34,508 bases of DNA from Treponema sp. (GTDB lineage: Bacteria; Spirochaetota; Spirochaetia; Treponematales; Treponemataceae): the NCBI GenBank assembly GCA_017534445.1, contig JAFXWC010000057.1, forward strand, positions 1-34,508, given 5' to 3'. The notes under the pieces were generated by a model. It had not been told where the DNA came from and ran no database searches. It saw nothing but the letters and a program-made list of their open reading frames with translations. The position numbers and the translations under genes were made by a program. Below are positions 15,232 through 24,732 of the stretch, piece after piece; the stretch's first letter is position 1; the number at the start of each line of letters is the position of its first letter.

Positions 15232-15444
15232 ATGACAGTAAAGGATTTTCTTATTGGTGCAGCTTGTGGAGCTGCTGCTGTGGCTATCTTAAAGACTCCA
15301 ACTTTCCGCAAGGGATGTGCAAGCCTTATAGCAGCCGGACTTCAGCTTAAAGAGGACGCATCCGAGTATTTTGAGACGCTAAAGGAAGACGCAGAAGACG
15401 TTCAGGCAGAAAAGAAAGCTTCGGCAAAAAGCGCACAAGCATAA
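15232..15444 (+). CDS. Small membrane-anchored protein of the metal ATPase operon
   Basis: A 70-aa protein with one N-terminal hydrophobic segment (FLIGAACGAAAVAIL, about residues 6-20), then a Lys/Glu/Ala-rich cytoplasmic-type tail. It resembles small YtxH- or DUF5132-like proteins found next to heavy-metal P-type ATPases, by pattern only. It has a good Shine-Dalgarno and promoter and lies 6 nt before the ATPase gene, so it should be co-expressed. Possible role as a small subunit or regulator of the pump is inference. Confidence 0.75.
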   Translation: MTVKDFLIGAACGAAAVAILKTPTFRKGCASLIAAGLQLKEDASEYFETLKEDAEDVQAEKKASAKSAQA

Positions 15445-15450
15445 TTCCAA

Positions 15451-17547
15451 ATGGATTTTTTTGTAAAACATTCCCTGCCGGGAAGAATAAGGGTTGCCTT
15501 TAAGAAGGGCTCTATTTCAAACCGACAGGCTTCCCTTGCCAAAAGCCTTTTGTCCGTTCAAGAAGGAATAACAGACGTTAGCGTAAACTTGATTTCATCT
15601 TCCTTTTTGATTTTTTACCAGACGGACAAACAGTCAGAAAAGTCAATATGCGCCCTTTTCATGGCACTTTCCTCTAAGTATCTTGAAGACGAAGAAATGC
15701 TTGCTTCCGTCCAAGAGCTAAAAAAAGAACCGGGCCTTCTGACCACGCTCTTTTGGATGACAGCCAGGCACTACGCAAAAAAGCTCTTGCCCCTTCCGCT
15801 AAGGATTGGCCTGCGCTTTGTTAACGTAGCACCAAGGGTTTTAAAAGGTGCGGAAGAAGTCCTAAAAGGAAACATTTTTAAGGCAGACGTTCTTGATGCA
15901 ACGGCAATCACGGCCGCATTTTTATCTGGAGACCCGGAAACGGCAGGCAGCATAAATTTCCTGCTGAATATAGGAGAAACAATAGAAGACTTTACCAAGA
16001 AAAAGTCTTACGACAACCTGGCAAAAACCCTGTTCAGCGACAAGGACAAGGCCCAGCTGGTAGAAGGTACGGTAGAGCGTTCCGTTCCAATCTACACGCT
16101 AAAAAAGGACGACACCGTTGCGGTAAGGACAGGCAGCATGATTCCAGCCGACGGTGAGGTTGTAAGAGGCGAGGCTTTGGTAAACCAGGCTTCAATTACA
16201 GGAGAGCCTCTTGCGGTGGAAAAACGCAGCGGGTCATCCGTATACGCGGGAACCTTTGTCCAGGAGGGAGAGCTATTTATCCGCGTAAGGGCAGCAGGAA
16301 ACTCCACCAAGATTCAAAAAATTCTTACACTGATAGACAATTCGCAAGAGTTAAAAGTGTCTTCGCAAGTCAGATCGGAACGCTTGGCAAACACTCTTGT
16401 AAAATACAACTTTATTCTTAGCGCGCTGACTTTTGTATTTACCGGAAACATACAGAAGGTTCTTTCCACACTGATGGTAGACTATTCCTGCGCCATGAAG
16501 CTTGCGGCACCGATTGCAGTCCTAAGCGCAATGAAGGAAGCGGCCGACCACAAGATTCTTGTAAAGGGGGGAAAGTTTCTGGAAGACGCGGCAAAGGCAG
16601 ATTCCATTGTCTTTGACAAAACAGGAACCCTTACCGAGGCAAATCCCCAGCTTTCAAAAATCATTGCTTTGGAAGGAAGGAGCGAAGAGCAAGTCCTGCT
16701 TACCGCAGCCTGCCTAGAAGAGCACTTTGCCCATCCTGTTGCAAATGCAATAGTCAGGGCTTCGGATGAAAGAGGCCTAAGCCATCCTGAGTACCATGCC
16801 AAAGTTGAGTATGTCGTTGCCCACGGAATTGCAACCTCTCTTGCAGACAAGCGGCTTTGCATTGGAAGCGCACACTTTATCTTTGAAGACGAAAAAGTTG
16901 AAGAGCCTGCAAACCTTAAGAAGATTCAGGACGAGGCTATTGAAAACGGAGAGTCTCTCCTTTACCTGAGCGAAGGAAAAAAAGTGATTGGCATCTTTGC
17001 AATTAACGATCCAATAAGACCGAATGCGGCTCAAATAATCCAGGACCTTAGGAAAACCGGAATAAAAACCTGTGCCATGATTACCGGAGACGGAGAGGGG
17101 GCAGCAAGGAAAGCGTCCCAATCTGCAAAAGTTGACCACTACATTTCCCGCGCACTTCCAGAAGACAAGGTTTCTTACATTAAGGGGGAGCAGGAAAAGG
17201 GGCACAAGGTAATAATGATTGGCGACGGAATCAACGACGCACCTGCTTTGGCGGCGGCAGACACAGGCATTGCAATGGGTGACTCTGCAGACATAACCGG
17301 GGAAACTGCGGACATTGTTCTTGCTCCGGGAAGCGGACTTGAAGACTTGCTAAAGACAAGAATTCTTGGAGAACGGCTAATCAAAAAAATAGATGCCAAC
17401 AACCGTTGCATTATCAGCGTAAACACAGGCCTAATACTGGCAGGACTCTTTGGGGCAATATCGCCATCCTTGGCAGCCCTGCTTCACAACAGCTCCACCA
17501 TTTTATTCAGCGCAATGGCGGCAAAACCCTTGCTGGGAGACAACTAG
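15451..17547 (+). CDS. Heavy-metal P-type (P1B-like) ATPase without CPC motif
   Basis: A 698-aa ion pump driven by ATP. Seen in order: an N-terminal HMA-like domain with PGRIRV but no CxxC metal pair, the actuator motif ITGEPLAV, phosphorylation site Asp389 (DKTGT), nucleotide-binding HP motif (EEHFAHPVANAI) and hinge GDGINDAPALAAADTG. The membrane metal-site motif, normally CPC or a relative, reads YSCAMKLAAP here (Cys347), so the usual proline is replaced by serine. Near the C-terminus ALLHNSSTILFSAM fits the last transmembrane helices. The ion cannot be named; Mn, Fe, Zn or similar are possible. The genes on both sides look like parts of the same system. Confidence 0.88.
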   Translation: MDFFVKHSLPGRIRVAFKKGSISNRQASLAKSLLSVQEGITDVSVNLISSSFLIFYQTDKQSEKSICALFMALSSKYLEDEEMLASVQELKKEPGLLTTLFWMTARHYAKKLLPLPLRIGLRFVNVAPRVLKGAEEVLKGNIFKADVLDATAITAAFLSGDPETAGSINFLLNIGETIEDFTKKKSYDNLAKTLFSDKDKAQLVEGTVERSVPIYTLKKDDTVAVRTGSMIPADGEVVRGEALVNQASITGEPLAVEKRSGSSVYAGTFVQEGELFIRVRAAGNSTKIQKILTLIDNSQELKVSSQVRSERLANTLVKYNFILSALTFVFTGNIQKVLSTLMVDYSCAMKLAAPIAVLSAMKEAADHKILVKGGKFLEDAAKADSIVFDKTGTLTEANPQLSKIIALEGRSEEQVLLTAACLEEHFAHPVANAIVRASDERGLSHPEYHAKVEYVVAHGIATSLADKRLCIGSAHFIFEDEKVEEPANLKKIQDEAIENGESLLYLSEGKKVIGIFAINDPIRPNAAQIIQDLRKTGIKTCAMITGDGEGAARKASQSAKVDHYISRALPEDKVSYIKGEQEKGHKVIMIGDGINDAPALAAADTGIAMGDSADITGETADIVLAPGSGLEDLLKTRILGERLIKKIDANNRCIISVNTGLILAGLFGAISPSLAALLHNSSTILFSAMAAKPLLGDN

Positions 17548-17548
17548 T

Positions 17549-17857
17549 ATGGACATAAATTATTTTCCGGGAAGAATACGGATTCGCGACAAGATTTTCC
17601 GCGACCAGGACATTCGGCTTGCCTTTCTTGAAATTGCAGAGGCCTTTGACGCAGGGCAAAAAATTACCTTTAACGAAAAGACCGCAAGCATTTTGATTGA
17701 ATACGATGCCTCTAAAATTGATGAGGATAAATTCAAGAGCCTTGAACCCCTAGTTCAAAAATACAGGAGCGCAATTCTTTTTTACGACAAAAGGAAAAAG
17801 GGCGAAATCTTGGCGGGAATTGAGGAAGTAAAGGCAGCGGTAAAAAGTTGGGGATAA
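17549..17857 (+). CDS. HMA-like small protein of the metal ATPase operon
   Basis: A 102-aa protein beginning MDINYFPGRIRIRDK. The PGRIR motif and following helix match the N-terminal HMA-like domain of the adjacent ATPase (LPGRIRV), and like it this protein lacks a CxxC metal site. ATG 17549 is chosen because it follows the ATPase stop by one base and has GGGAG upstream; a longer reading frame beginning at 17450 would overlap the ATPase and is rejected. Probably a separate soluble or membrane-associated domain working with the pump. Confidence 0.8.
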   Translation: MDINYFPGRIRIRDKIFRDQDIRLAFLEIAEAFDAGQKITFNEKTASILIEYDASKIDEDKFKSLEPLVQKYRSAILFYDKRKKGEILAGIEEVKAAVKSWG

Positions 17858-17867
17858 ATAAAAAAAA

Positions 17868-17915
17868 GTGGTTTTAGCAAAAGACTGGACGGCAGAGCTA
17901 AAAAAACTACCGTCC
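17868..17915. repeat. Hairpin remnant between convergent genes
   Basis: GGACGG (17887-17892) pairs with CCGTCC (17910-17915), and TTTTAGC with GCTAAAA offers a competing stem. On the minus strand it begins GGACGGTAGT, like the start of the dispersed repeats. No T run fits a clear terminator. Confidence 0.4.
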
Positions 17916-17937
17916 TAATTAAAAATTCAAAGAAAAG

Positions 17938-19839
17938 CTAGCGCGACAGAGAACGGAAATGGCTTCTTATAAGACGGCCTGATTCTGAAAGGTCTCCATC
18001 TGTCCAGCCGGACTTTTTTTGGCAGGAGGCAGAGATTGCGCTTGCGGTTTCGGCCTTGTTGCAGAGGCTCCAGTTCATGTGGCTAAGGTTGTATTTTTGG
18101 ATGAGGTTGAACCAGAGTTTTGTCTGCTGCTCGTTGAAGCCACCGTTGCCAGAAGCGTCGCAGGTTCCAAATTCGGTGATGAAGATGGGGAGCCCCGCTT
18201 TTATTGCACCCTCCACTTTTGAGCGGAAGGAGTCGGTGTGGGTGTTGGCGTAGAAGTGGAAGGTGTACATTATGTTCTTGTACTTGGTGATTGGGTTTGC
18301 GGCGGCCTTGTCTACGTCCTGGGACCAGGTGTTTGTGCCCACGATGATGATTGCGTCTGGAGCATTTTTGCGGATTACGGGTATTATTTCTTCTGCGTAG
18401 GGCTTAATCTGGCTCTTCCATTCGGCGTTTACAGGCTCGTTGCAGATTTCGTAGAGGATGTTGCCGTAGTCTGCGTATTTTTTTGAAACTTCATCAAGGA
18501 ATTTCTTTGCTTCTGCCTTGTACTTGTTGGGGTTGTCGTTGTGGATGTGCCAGTCAACGATTACGTACATGCCTAGGGCTGTGGCTTCTTCTATTCCACG
18601 GTAGACGGTGCGCTTTAGCTGTTCCTTGTTGCCTCCGTTGCAGTAGCCCATGTAGTCTCCCGGGTAGAGGACCAGGCGCACGCAGTTTGTGTTCCAGTCG
18701 TCGCGGAGGGAGGTGAAGCTTTCTTTGGAAACGTATTCGGGGAACCATGAAAGTCCGTGGGTGGACATTCCGTAAAGCTGGTAGGGCTGGTTCTTGCTGT
18801 CGCAAAGTGATGTGCCCGTTACGTGGAGCTTTCCGTGGTTGGCAAAGGGAGTTCCCTGCGTTACTTTTGGACTTCCCTGTGTGGCTTTTGGCAAAGAAGA
18901 GCCTTTGGCAGACGGAGCTGGCTTGGATACCACTGCCGGTTCGGGGGCAGATTTTGCGTGCAGGTCTGCTATGGTTACAGCCTTTACGTCGTTTACGGAG
19001 ATTCCGTAGCCCTGTATGATAAGGCCCTTATTTTTTATTGCATTGCGCTCGGCTTCTGTTGGTGTGTAGACTACAAATCCTTCTGCCTTTGTAAGAACAA
19101 ACAGGTCTTGCTTTAGGCTTGCAAATTCTTTTGATGACTGGATGCTTCCCTTGCTGATGGGCTGCCAGTTTGCGTCATAGAGCTTTAGGTTAAAATATGA
19201 AGGATTTTTTTCTGAGGAAGACGCACTTGTGCTGATTTTTATGGAGAAGTCGCCGGAAGCATGCAGGTCTTTTGCGGAAACTACAAAATTCTTCCAGTTG
19301 CCAAGGTCAAAGGGCAGGTTGGCATTTTGCGATTTTGCGGCTTTTTCTTGCTTGGCTGGCTTTTCCTGGGCTTTTCCTGCTTTTTGCGCCGCATTGGTAC
19401 TTGATGCGGGATTTACCATTTCCATCTTTTTTATGGAAAGACCGAATCCGTGCAGGACCATGCCTCCGCTTTTTAGGGAAGAGGCATCATCTTCTGTAAG
19501 CTTTACGCTGATTGTGCAGGATTTTTTTTCTACAGTGATTTCGCCGTTGGCAAAACTTGCGCCTGTAACGCCGCCAGAGCCAACTTCCTTCCAACCGTTG
19601 CCTACAGAATAGAGCTTGAATTTGTGGTAGTCGGCTTTTGTCTGCTGGGCGGATATTTCTATTACCGAGTCTTTTTGTGCGTTACTGAAAAGGCTGGCTT
19701 CTATTGTTATGTTGTTTGACCAAGACAGTTCCCCTAGGTTCTTGGCTATGCTGTCTTTTTTCTGTGCCTTTGCGCAGGCGGAGCAAAGTGTTATGGCTGC
19801 GGCAATTATGCCAAATGCTATGCGTTTTAGTTTCTTCAT
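17938..19839 (-). CDS. GH5 endoglucanase with two N-terminal carbohydrate-binding-like modules
   Basis: A 633-aa secreted cellulase. The catalytic part (about 335-633) matches GH5 subfamily 2: THGLSWF, LRDDWNTNCVRL, VIVDWHIHND, acid/base Glu468 (ICNEPV) and nucleophile Glu556 (ITEFGTCD). Before it lie two related beta-rich modules (about 35-142 and 172-290), each ending in a matching strand (GMVLHGFGLSIKKMEMV and GLIIQGYGISVNDVKAV), joined by Lys/Ala/Glu-rich and Pro/Ser/Thr linkers; they are probably carbohydrate-binding. The N-terminus is a signal peptide with CSAC, a poor lipobox, so lipid anchoring is uncertain. GAGGAGG lies 13 nt before the ATG, farther than usual. The enzyme should cut beta-1,4-glucans outside the cytoplasm. 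Confidence 0.92.
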   Translation of the reverse strand: MKKLKRIAFGIIAAAITLCSACAKAQKKDSIAKNLGELSWSNNITIEASLFSNAQKDSVIEISAQQTKADYHKFKLYSVGNGWKEVGSGGVTGASFANGEITVEKKSCTISVKLTEDDASSLKSGGMVLHGFGLSIKKMEMVNPASSTNAAQKAGKAQEKPAKQEKAAKSQNANLPFDLGNWKNFVVSAKDLHASGDFSIKISTSASSSEKNPSYFNLKLYDANWQPISKGSIQSSKEFASLKQDLFVLTKAEGFVVYTPTEAERNAIKNKGLIIQGYGISVNDVKAVTIADLHAKSAPEPAVVSKPAPSAKGSSLPKATQGSPKVTQGTPFANHGKLHVTGTSLCDSKNQPYQLYGMSTHGLSWFPEYVSKESFTSLRDDWNTNCVRLVLYPGDYMGYCNGGNKEQLKRTVYRGIEEATALGMYVIVDWHIHNDNPNKYKAEAKKFLDEVSKKYADYGNILYEICNEPVNAEWKSQIKPYAEEIIPVIRKNAPDAIIIVGTNTWSQDVDKAAANPITKYKNIMYTFHFYANTHTDSFRSKVEGAIKAGLPIFITEFGTCDASGNGGFNEQQTKLWFNLIQKYNLSHMNWSLCNKAETASAISASCQKKSGWTDGDLSESGRLIRSHFRSLSR

Positions 19840-19878
19840 TTGGGCTGCGTTTCCTCCTCTTGGGTATAATCCTTTCTT

Positions 19879-19907
19879 ATTATAAGGCCATTTCTGTTAG
19901 AAAACAA
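19879..19907 (-). promoter_or_regulatory. GH5 gene promoter
   Basis: TTGTTT (19907-19902), 17 nt, TATAAT (19884-19879), giving a leader of about 33 nt with GAGGAGG. Confidence 0.55.
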
Positions 19908-19940
19908 ATACAATCTTTTGGTGTTACACCGCTTTTATTA

Positions 19941-19969
19941 TTGATTGTATTTTACTTTCGGGGTATACT
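19941..19969 (+). promoter_or_regulatory. trpB promoter
   Basis: TTGATT (19941-19946), 17 nt, TATACT (19964-19969). AGAGG precedes ATG 19999. No leader peptide or attenuator is visible in the short leader. Confidence 0.65.
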
Positions 19970-19998
19970 GCTTCTACTAATAATAACAGAGGCATTTT

Positions 19999-21210
19999 AT
20001 GAAAGATTATTTGAAGCAATTTCCAGACGAAAAGGGTTTTTTTGGCAAATGGGGAGGAAGTTTTATTTCCGAAGAGCTGCAGGCCGAAATGAACCGCATA
20101 AAAGACGCATATTTTACTATCTCAAAGTCACACGACTTTATAAACGAGTTGCGCTCAATCCGCAAGCATTTCCAGGGCAGGCCGACTCCGGTCTACTACT
20201 GCAAGAGGCTTAGCGAGGCATACGGCGGACGCATTTACCTTAAGCGCGAGGACTTGAACCATTCAGGTGCCCACAAGCTTAACCACTGCATGGGAGAAGT
20301 TCTTCTTGCAAAGTACATGGGTAAAAAGAAGGTTATTGCAGAAACTGGTGCAGGTCAGCATGGTGTTGCCCTTGCGACTGCGGCTGCATATTTTGGCCTT
20401 GAGTGCGACATTCACATGGGCGAAGTTGACATTGCAAAGGAGCATCCCAATGTTGTGCGCATGAAGCTTTTGGGTGCAAATGTAATTCCGGCTACCCAGG
20501 GGCAGAAGACATTGAAGGAAGCGGTAGACTCTGCTTTTGAGGCCTACCTTAAGGATCCTATCAATACCCTTTACTGCATTGGTTCAGTTATGGGACCGCA
20601 TCCATTCCCAATGATGGTGCGCGACTTTCAGCACGTGGTTGGAGTTGAAGCCAGGGAACAGTTCCTTGAGATGACAGGCGAGCTTCCTGATGCAGTAACG
20701 GCTTGTGTTGGCGGAGGTTCAAACGCAATGGGCATTTTCTCTGGATTCATGCAGGATGAAGATGTTGCCCTTTTTGGAGTTGAGCCTTCTGGTCGTTCGC
20801 TTAAGCTGGGTGACCATGCATGTTCTCTTTCTTACGGAAAGGAAGGTGTTCTTCACGGCATGAGGACTTACCTTCTTACTGATGAAAAGGGAGATCCGGC
20901 ACCAGTTTATTCAATTGCATCTGGTCTTGACTACCCCGGAAGCGGTCCAGAGCACTGTATGCTTAAGGATACAGGCCGCGTAAAGTACGAAACCGCAAAC
21001 GACAAGGACTGCCTTGAAGCCTTCTACAAGCTTAGCCGTTTTGAAGGCATTATTCCGGCCCTTGAGTCAAGCCATGCCGTTGCTTTCGCAATGAGGTACG
21101 CAAAGGCAAATCCGCACAAGTCCATTCTTGTGAACCTGAGCGGCCGTGGCGACAAGGACATTGACTTTGTTGTTGACAACTACGGAACAGGGGACGAATA
21201 CTTTAACTAA
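19999..21210 (+). CDS. trpB: Tryptophan synthase beta chain, stand-alone
   Basis: TrpB condenses indole with serine to tryptophan using pyridoxal phosphate. The 403-aa length and motifs match the TrpB1 type: PLP lysine Lys93 in [20 protein letters not shown], the phosphate-binding [10 protein letters not shown] and the C-terminal LSGRGDKD. No trpA or other trp gene lies in the window; the gene has its own promoter and is followed at once by a convergent MCP gene. Alone, it would most simply serve to make tryptophan from indole taken up from neighbours, though trpA could lie elsewhere in the genome. Confidence 0.95.
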   Translation: MKDYLKQFPDEKGFFGKWGGSFISEELQAEMNRIKDAYFTISKSHDFINELRSIRKHFQGRPTPVYYCKRLSEAYGGRIYLKREDLNHSGAHKLNHCMGEVLLAKYMGKKKVIAETGAGQHGVALATAAAYFGLECDIHMGEVDIAKEHPNVVRMKLLGANVIPATQGQKTLKEAVDSAFEAYLKDPINTLYCIGSVMGPHPFPMMVRDFQHVVGVEAREQFLEMTGELPDAVTACVGGGSNAMGIFSGFMQDEDVALFGVEPSGRSLKLGDHACSLSYGKEGVLHGMRTYLLTDEKGDPAPVYSIASGLDYPGSGPEHCMLKDTGRVKYETANDKDCLEAFYKLSRFEGIIPALESSHAVAFAMRYAKANPHKSILVNLSGRGDKDIDFVVDNYGTGDEYFN

Positions 21211-21212
21211 TA

Positions 21213-23300
21213 CTAGCCCGAAAGCTTACGAACGTCGTCACCAAGTTTGGCGACGTTTGTGTCCAGGGAAATAACGCAGTTGTCCAAGCTCTGGCCACTC
21301 TTTATTACGCCCTGGGCAATATCCGACATGTCAGACATTGAAGCGCGTACGTCGCTTAGAGAGTCGCGCAGGTTGTCCATAGCGGAAAGAATGCGCCTGC
21401 TGCCGTCTGACATTTTAACAGAGGCATTGCGAACGTTTTCCGCAGTCCTGTCCATGTCCGAAAGGAAGGAAATTACGCTTTTTGAATCTTCGGTCTGTTT
21501 TTCCAGTGAGCTTCTTACAGACTGAACAAGTTCATCCGTTTCCTGGATGCGGCTAGAAACTCCAGCAAATGCAGTGCTTGATTCCTGGGATGCGGAGACT
21601 ATCTCGCCAATACTGTCCTGTATGTTCTTAAGCTGTTCTCCGATTGTCTTTGACTGACCGGATGATGTTTCCGAAAGCTTACGGATTTCGTCTGCAACTA
21701 CCGCAAAGCCCTTACCTGCTTCTCCTGCGTGGGCAGCCTCAATTGCCGCGTTCATAGCAAGAAGGTTTGTCTGTTCCGCAATCGATGCAATTGCCATGTT
21801 TGCTTCCTGAAGCATCTGGGACTGCTGGTCAATCTGGGAAATGCGCTCGTTTACCTTGGACTGCTTTGACATACCGCTGCGGGCTTCCGTGTCCAGAGAC
21901 TCGAAGGATTTTGCCATGCTTTCCATGGACTGCCCAATCTGCTCTATACTGCCTACAAGCTGAGAGACAGACGAAGATGATTCCCTAATGCTTCTTGTCT
22001 GGGAATCAATCATCTCGTTAACAGTGGAAATGCTTGAAGTAACGTCTTTTATGACGGATGAAGTTTCGTCAAAACCGCTGGACTGTTTTTCTACCTGGGT
22101 CTGTACGTTTTCTATTCCAAGACGGATAGATGTCATTGAGTCTGAAACAGTTGCTACGCTGTCCTTCATGTTTTTGGAAACAACGTCCAAGTTGGAACTT
22201 GACATCTTGATTGTTCCAATCATGTCCTGAATGCGCTGGGAGAATAAGTTGAATCCGTTTGAAAGGAGTGATGCCTCGCTTGTAAAATAGTCGGGGTATT
22301 TTTTTGAGAAGTCGCACTTTGCAAAACGCTCGCAGCCCGCAGCCATGTACTTAAAGCCTTTGGAAAGCCTGTTTGAAGCGGCAATGTCCACTACAACCAT
22401 AAGGGCAAACAGCACAAGGAGAACCAAAAGAACGACCGTTACCAGCTTAAAGTAGCCGGATGAAAAGTCTGATGTTGGGCCTTCTATTACAATGAACCAT
22501 TCAGTGTTCTTGATTGGGTGGACTCCGTAAAAAAAGCCTCCGTCCGTGAATGACTTTACGCTTCCGTCCAGGTATGAAGTTTTTTCTATGGACTTAGACG
22601 AAACTGTGTCAAAGTAGTTCTGGGTCATTATGGCAGAAAAGTCATCGTTGGTTACGTAAAGGCCGTCTTTTGTTATGATGTTGATTTTGCTGTTTTCGGA
22701 AAGCTTTATGCTCTTTACCATGTCGCTAAGGGCATTAAGGTAGATGTCCGCTGCGGCAACACCAACAAGGCTTCCAGAATCATCATAGGCCGGGCAGGAA
22801 AGGGTAACGCAAAGGGTTCCTTCCATGGCGTCTACATAAGGCTCACCCATGGCAACCTTGCCTTCTCCTGCAGCAAGGGCATCCTTCCACCAGTCGCGCT
22901 CGCTGGGCACCCAATCTTCTCCGGGCTTCCAGTCGGCACCGTCTATGTAAAAGCCTCCCTCTTCGTAGCGGGAAATTTTTGTGGCGTAATATACGTCGTT
23001 TTCCATGGTTTTTAGCTCTTCCGCTGCCCTTTTTACCATTTTTGCAAGGGACTCTTTCTTTGCGGAAGATGATGCAGCCAAAGCCACGTCGTGAACCGTA
23101 ATTTCGTAGGGAGTAAAGATAGCGGAAACTTCTCCGTTAAGCACAAGCATGGTCTGGGAAACTGAATTGACAGTTGCCCTGTCGATGATGCGCCTCATCA
23201 GCTGAATAAAGGAAAAGCTCAAGAAAAGCGCAACCAAAAGCATTGAGCCAACCGAAGCTATAAGAACCTCTGTCCTAAGTGACATCTTGTTACTTTTCAT
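21213..23300 (-). CDS. Methyl-accepting chemotaxis protein with periplasmic Cache-type sensor
   Basis: A 695-aa receptor. TM1 spans about 13-36 and TM2 about 292-315; between them a double-Cache-type domain is suggested by the WWKDAL, GEPYVD and [10 protein letters not shown] blocks. The cytoplasmic part has the conserved CheA/CheW contact tip [20 protein letters not shown] and the usual heptad helices. No C-terminal pentapeptide for CheR is seen. It should control flagellar motor direction through CheA; the ligand is unknown. TATAAT ends 9 nt before the ATG without Shine-Dalgarno, so the leader is nearly absent. Its stop lies 2 nt from the convergent trpB stop. Confidence 0.93.
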   Translation of the reverse strand: MKSNKMSLRTEVLIASVGSMLLVALFLSFSFIQLMRRIIDRATVNSVSQTMLVLNGEVSAIFTPYEITVHDVALAASSSAKKESLAKMVKRAAEELKTMENDVYYATKISRYEEGGFYIDGADWKPGEDWVPSERDWWKDALAAGEGKVAMGEPYVDAMEGTLCVTLSCPAYDDSGSLVGVAAADIYLNALSDMVKSIKLSENSKINIITKDGLYVTNDDFSAIMTQNYFDTVSSKSIEKTSYLDGSVKSFTDGGFFYGVHPIKNTEWFIVIEGPTSDFSSGYFKLVTVVLLVLLVLFALMVVVDIAASNRLSKGFKYMAAGCERFAKCDFSKKYPDYFTSEASLLSNGFNLFSQRIQDMIGTIKMSSSNLDVVSKNMKDSVATVSDSMTSIRLGIENVQTQVEKQSSGFDETSSVIKDVTSSISTVNEMIDSQTRSIRESSSSVSQLVGSIEQIGQSMESMAKSFESLDTEARSGMSKQSKVNERISQIDQQSQMLQEANMAIASIAEQTNLLAMNAAIEAAHAGEAGKGFAVVADEIRKLSETSSGQSKTIGEQLKNIQDSIGEIVSASQESSTAFAGVSSRIQETDELVQSVRSSLEKQTEDSKSVISFLSDMDRTAENVRNASVKMSDGSRRILSAMDNLRDSLSDVRASMSDMSDIAQGVIKSGQSLDNCVISLDTNVAKLGDDVRKLSG

Positions 23301-23309
23301 AGTAATTTA

Positions 23310-23339
23310 ATTATAACACAGCAATAATAGAAAAAACAA
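23310..23339 (-). promoter_or_regulatory. Promoter of the MCP at 23300
   Basis: TTGTTT (23339-23334), 18 nt, TATAAT (23315-23310). The start point would fall only 2-3 nt before the ATG. Confidence 0.5.
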
Positions 23340-23415
23340 TAAAAAGAAGAGATTTTTGAGAAAAAAAGTTAAAAAAACATTGATTTTTGGGGAATTTAGA
23401 GGAATTCAGCGGAAT

Positions 23416-24048
23416 TTAGTAGGAAATTTTCTTTACGTTAAGCCTTCTGCCAATTTCCGGGAACATGTCTTCCAGAGATTTGGGAAAATGCCTGTCCAAG
23501 ACAAAAGTGGCAGTTGCAAAGACAGCGTTATCTTCCCCGCACTCAAAGGTAACGGCAACGGGATAGGCATCTTCAAAGGTAAAGACATAAATGCAGCTTT
23601 CAGAGATTTCCTTGCTTACAAAGACCTTATGTGAAGAAATTACGGAAGCAGCCGCAACACAGGAAACAGAATTTGTCGCTGAAAAATTCCATAAAGCCGG
23701 AAAACCGGAAAGCATTGACAGTTCAAATTCTTTACGGAGAACAGGCGAAAAAGCCTTTGTGTCCGGGGTTGCCTGTATGCCCTGCATAAATTCCGTAAAA
23801 TTCCCAGATATTTTATATACAGCGGTAGGTTTTGAAACGTCATCAGAGGAAAATTCACTTAGGGTGGCAAACAAATCATCATCGTCTTTCAAGCTAGCCT
23901 CAGCAAAATAGCTGTCGCAGCTTGCCTTTTCCTTCATCAGAGAAGCAAGGTAAAGCCCCTGTTCAACAAGAGTCTTTTTAAAAGGCTTTGCAAAAAGATT
24001 CAGAACAGCCACATTAAGTATAAGCAAAAGTAAAAGCGGTCTTTTCAT
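23416..24048 (-). CDS. Predicted periplasmic protein of unknown function
   Basis: A 210-aa protein with a clear signal peptide (MKRPLLLLLILNVAVLNLFA, cleavage near LFA-KPF) and a soluble rest with two or more cysteines (SCDSYF, SVSCVAA, ESCIYV, FECGED) that could form disulfides. No family recognised. GGAG precedes the ATG, which overlaps the stop of the upstream membrane gene as ATGA, so translation is coupled. It is the last gene of the operon that starts with the acyl-CoA synthetase at 26826. Three tandem 10-bp units (GGAATTTAGA type) lie at 23391-23420 at its end. Confidence 0.72.
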   Translation of the reverse strand: MKRPLLLLLILNVAVLNLFAKPFKKTLVEQGLYLASLMKEKASCDSYFAEASLKDDDDLFATLSEFSSDDVSKPTAVYKISGNFTEFMQGIQATPDTKAFSPVLRKEFELSMLSGFPALWNFSATNSVSCVAAASVISSHKVFVSKEISESCIYVFTFEDAYPVAVTFECGEDNAVFATATFVLDRHFPKSLEDMFPEIGRRLNVKKISY

Positions 24049-24707
24049 TTCTCCACCCTAAGCTTTGCTGACAAAGATTTTTTATACATGATATATAAAC
24101 CTTCAAACATAACAGAACTAAAGATAACCGTACCAGTTTTAAAAATAAATATTGAATCAAGTAAATCTGCCGCCTGCATCTTTGGAAATACCCCTAGGCA
24201 AAAGAGCAGAATCATGAATACTTCCGCCGTAAGAAAAATATACAGCGGCATAAAAAACAATACGACCATTTCTTTGTCCTTAAGCTTAAAATTCAATATT
24301 GACTGCAATTTTACGTTTTCAAGAAAAAGTATCGCAAAAATCAGCAATATGGCCACAGCAAGGACGCAGACAGCAAGGAATGCATTGAGCATTACTCCTG
24401 TATTACAGAAAACATAATAGGCTACAAACCGCATATTATAAACAACGTTCAGCAGCACAAGGATTGCTATAAAGGTTATAAAATATGACACAAGGAATTT
24501 GAGCAAAGCCTTTAGTTTTATTTCCTTAACAAAACAAAGCTTTATCCAGGCGCAAAAGGCAAGGGGCACGAGCAATAAAGTCCAATAGAAGTTCCATACC
24601 CACAACAAGCCTTCCCAGCCATGAATCAGGACTTCTGCATAGTAGGCAAGAAAAGCGGCAACTGCCAAAAAGACAAGGCTTGCAATTTTTACAACATTCT
24701 TATCCAT
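24045..24707 (-). CDS. Integral membrane protein of unknown function
   Basis: A 220-aa protein made almost entirely of hydrophobic helices, about six: near residues 7-25, 38-55, 68-88, 100-128, 146-170 and 185-205. No family recognised. It lies 25 nt after the secreted protein gene at 24733 and overlaps the next gene by 4 nt. Context suggests an envelope complex of one membrane and two secreted proteins; this is inference. Confidence 0.72.
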   Translation of the reverse strand: MDKNVVKIASLVFLAVAAFLAYYAEVLIHGWEGLLWVWNFYWTLLLVPLAFCAWIKLCFVKEIKLKALLKFLVSYFITFIAILVLLNVVYNMRFVAYYVFCNTGVMLNAFLAVCVLAVAILLIFAILFLENVKLQSILNFKLKDKEMVVLFFMPLYIFLTAEVFMILLFCLGVFPKMQAADLLDSIFIFKTGTVIFSSVMFEGLYIMYKKSLSAKLRVEK

Positions 24708-24732
24708 GACTACCGCTTTCTCGTCCTAAACG

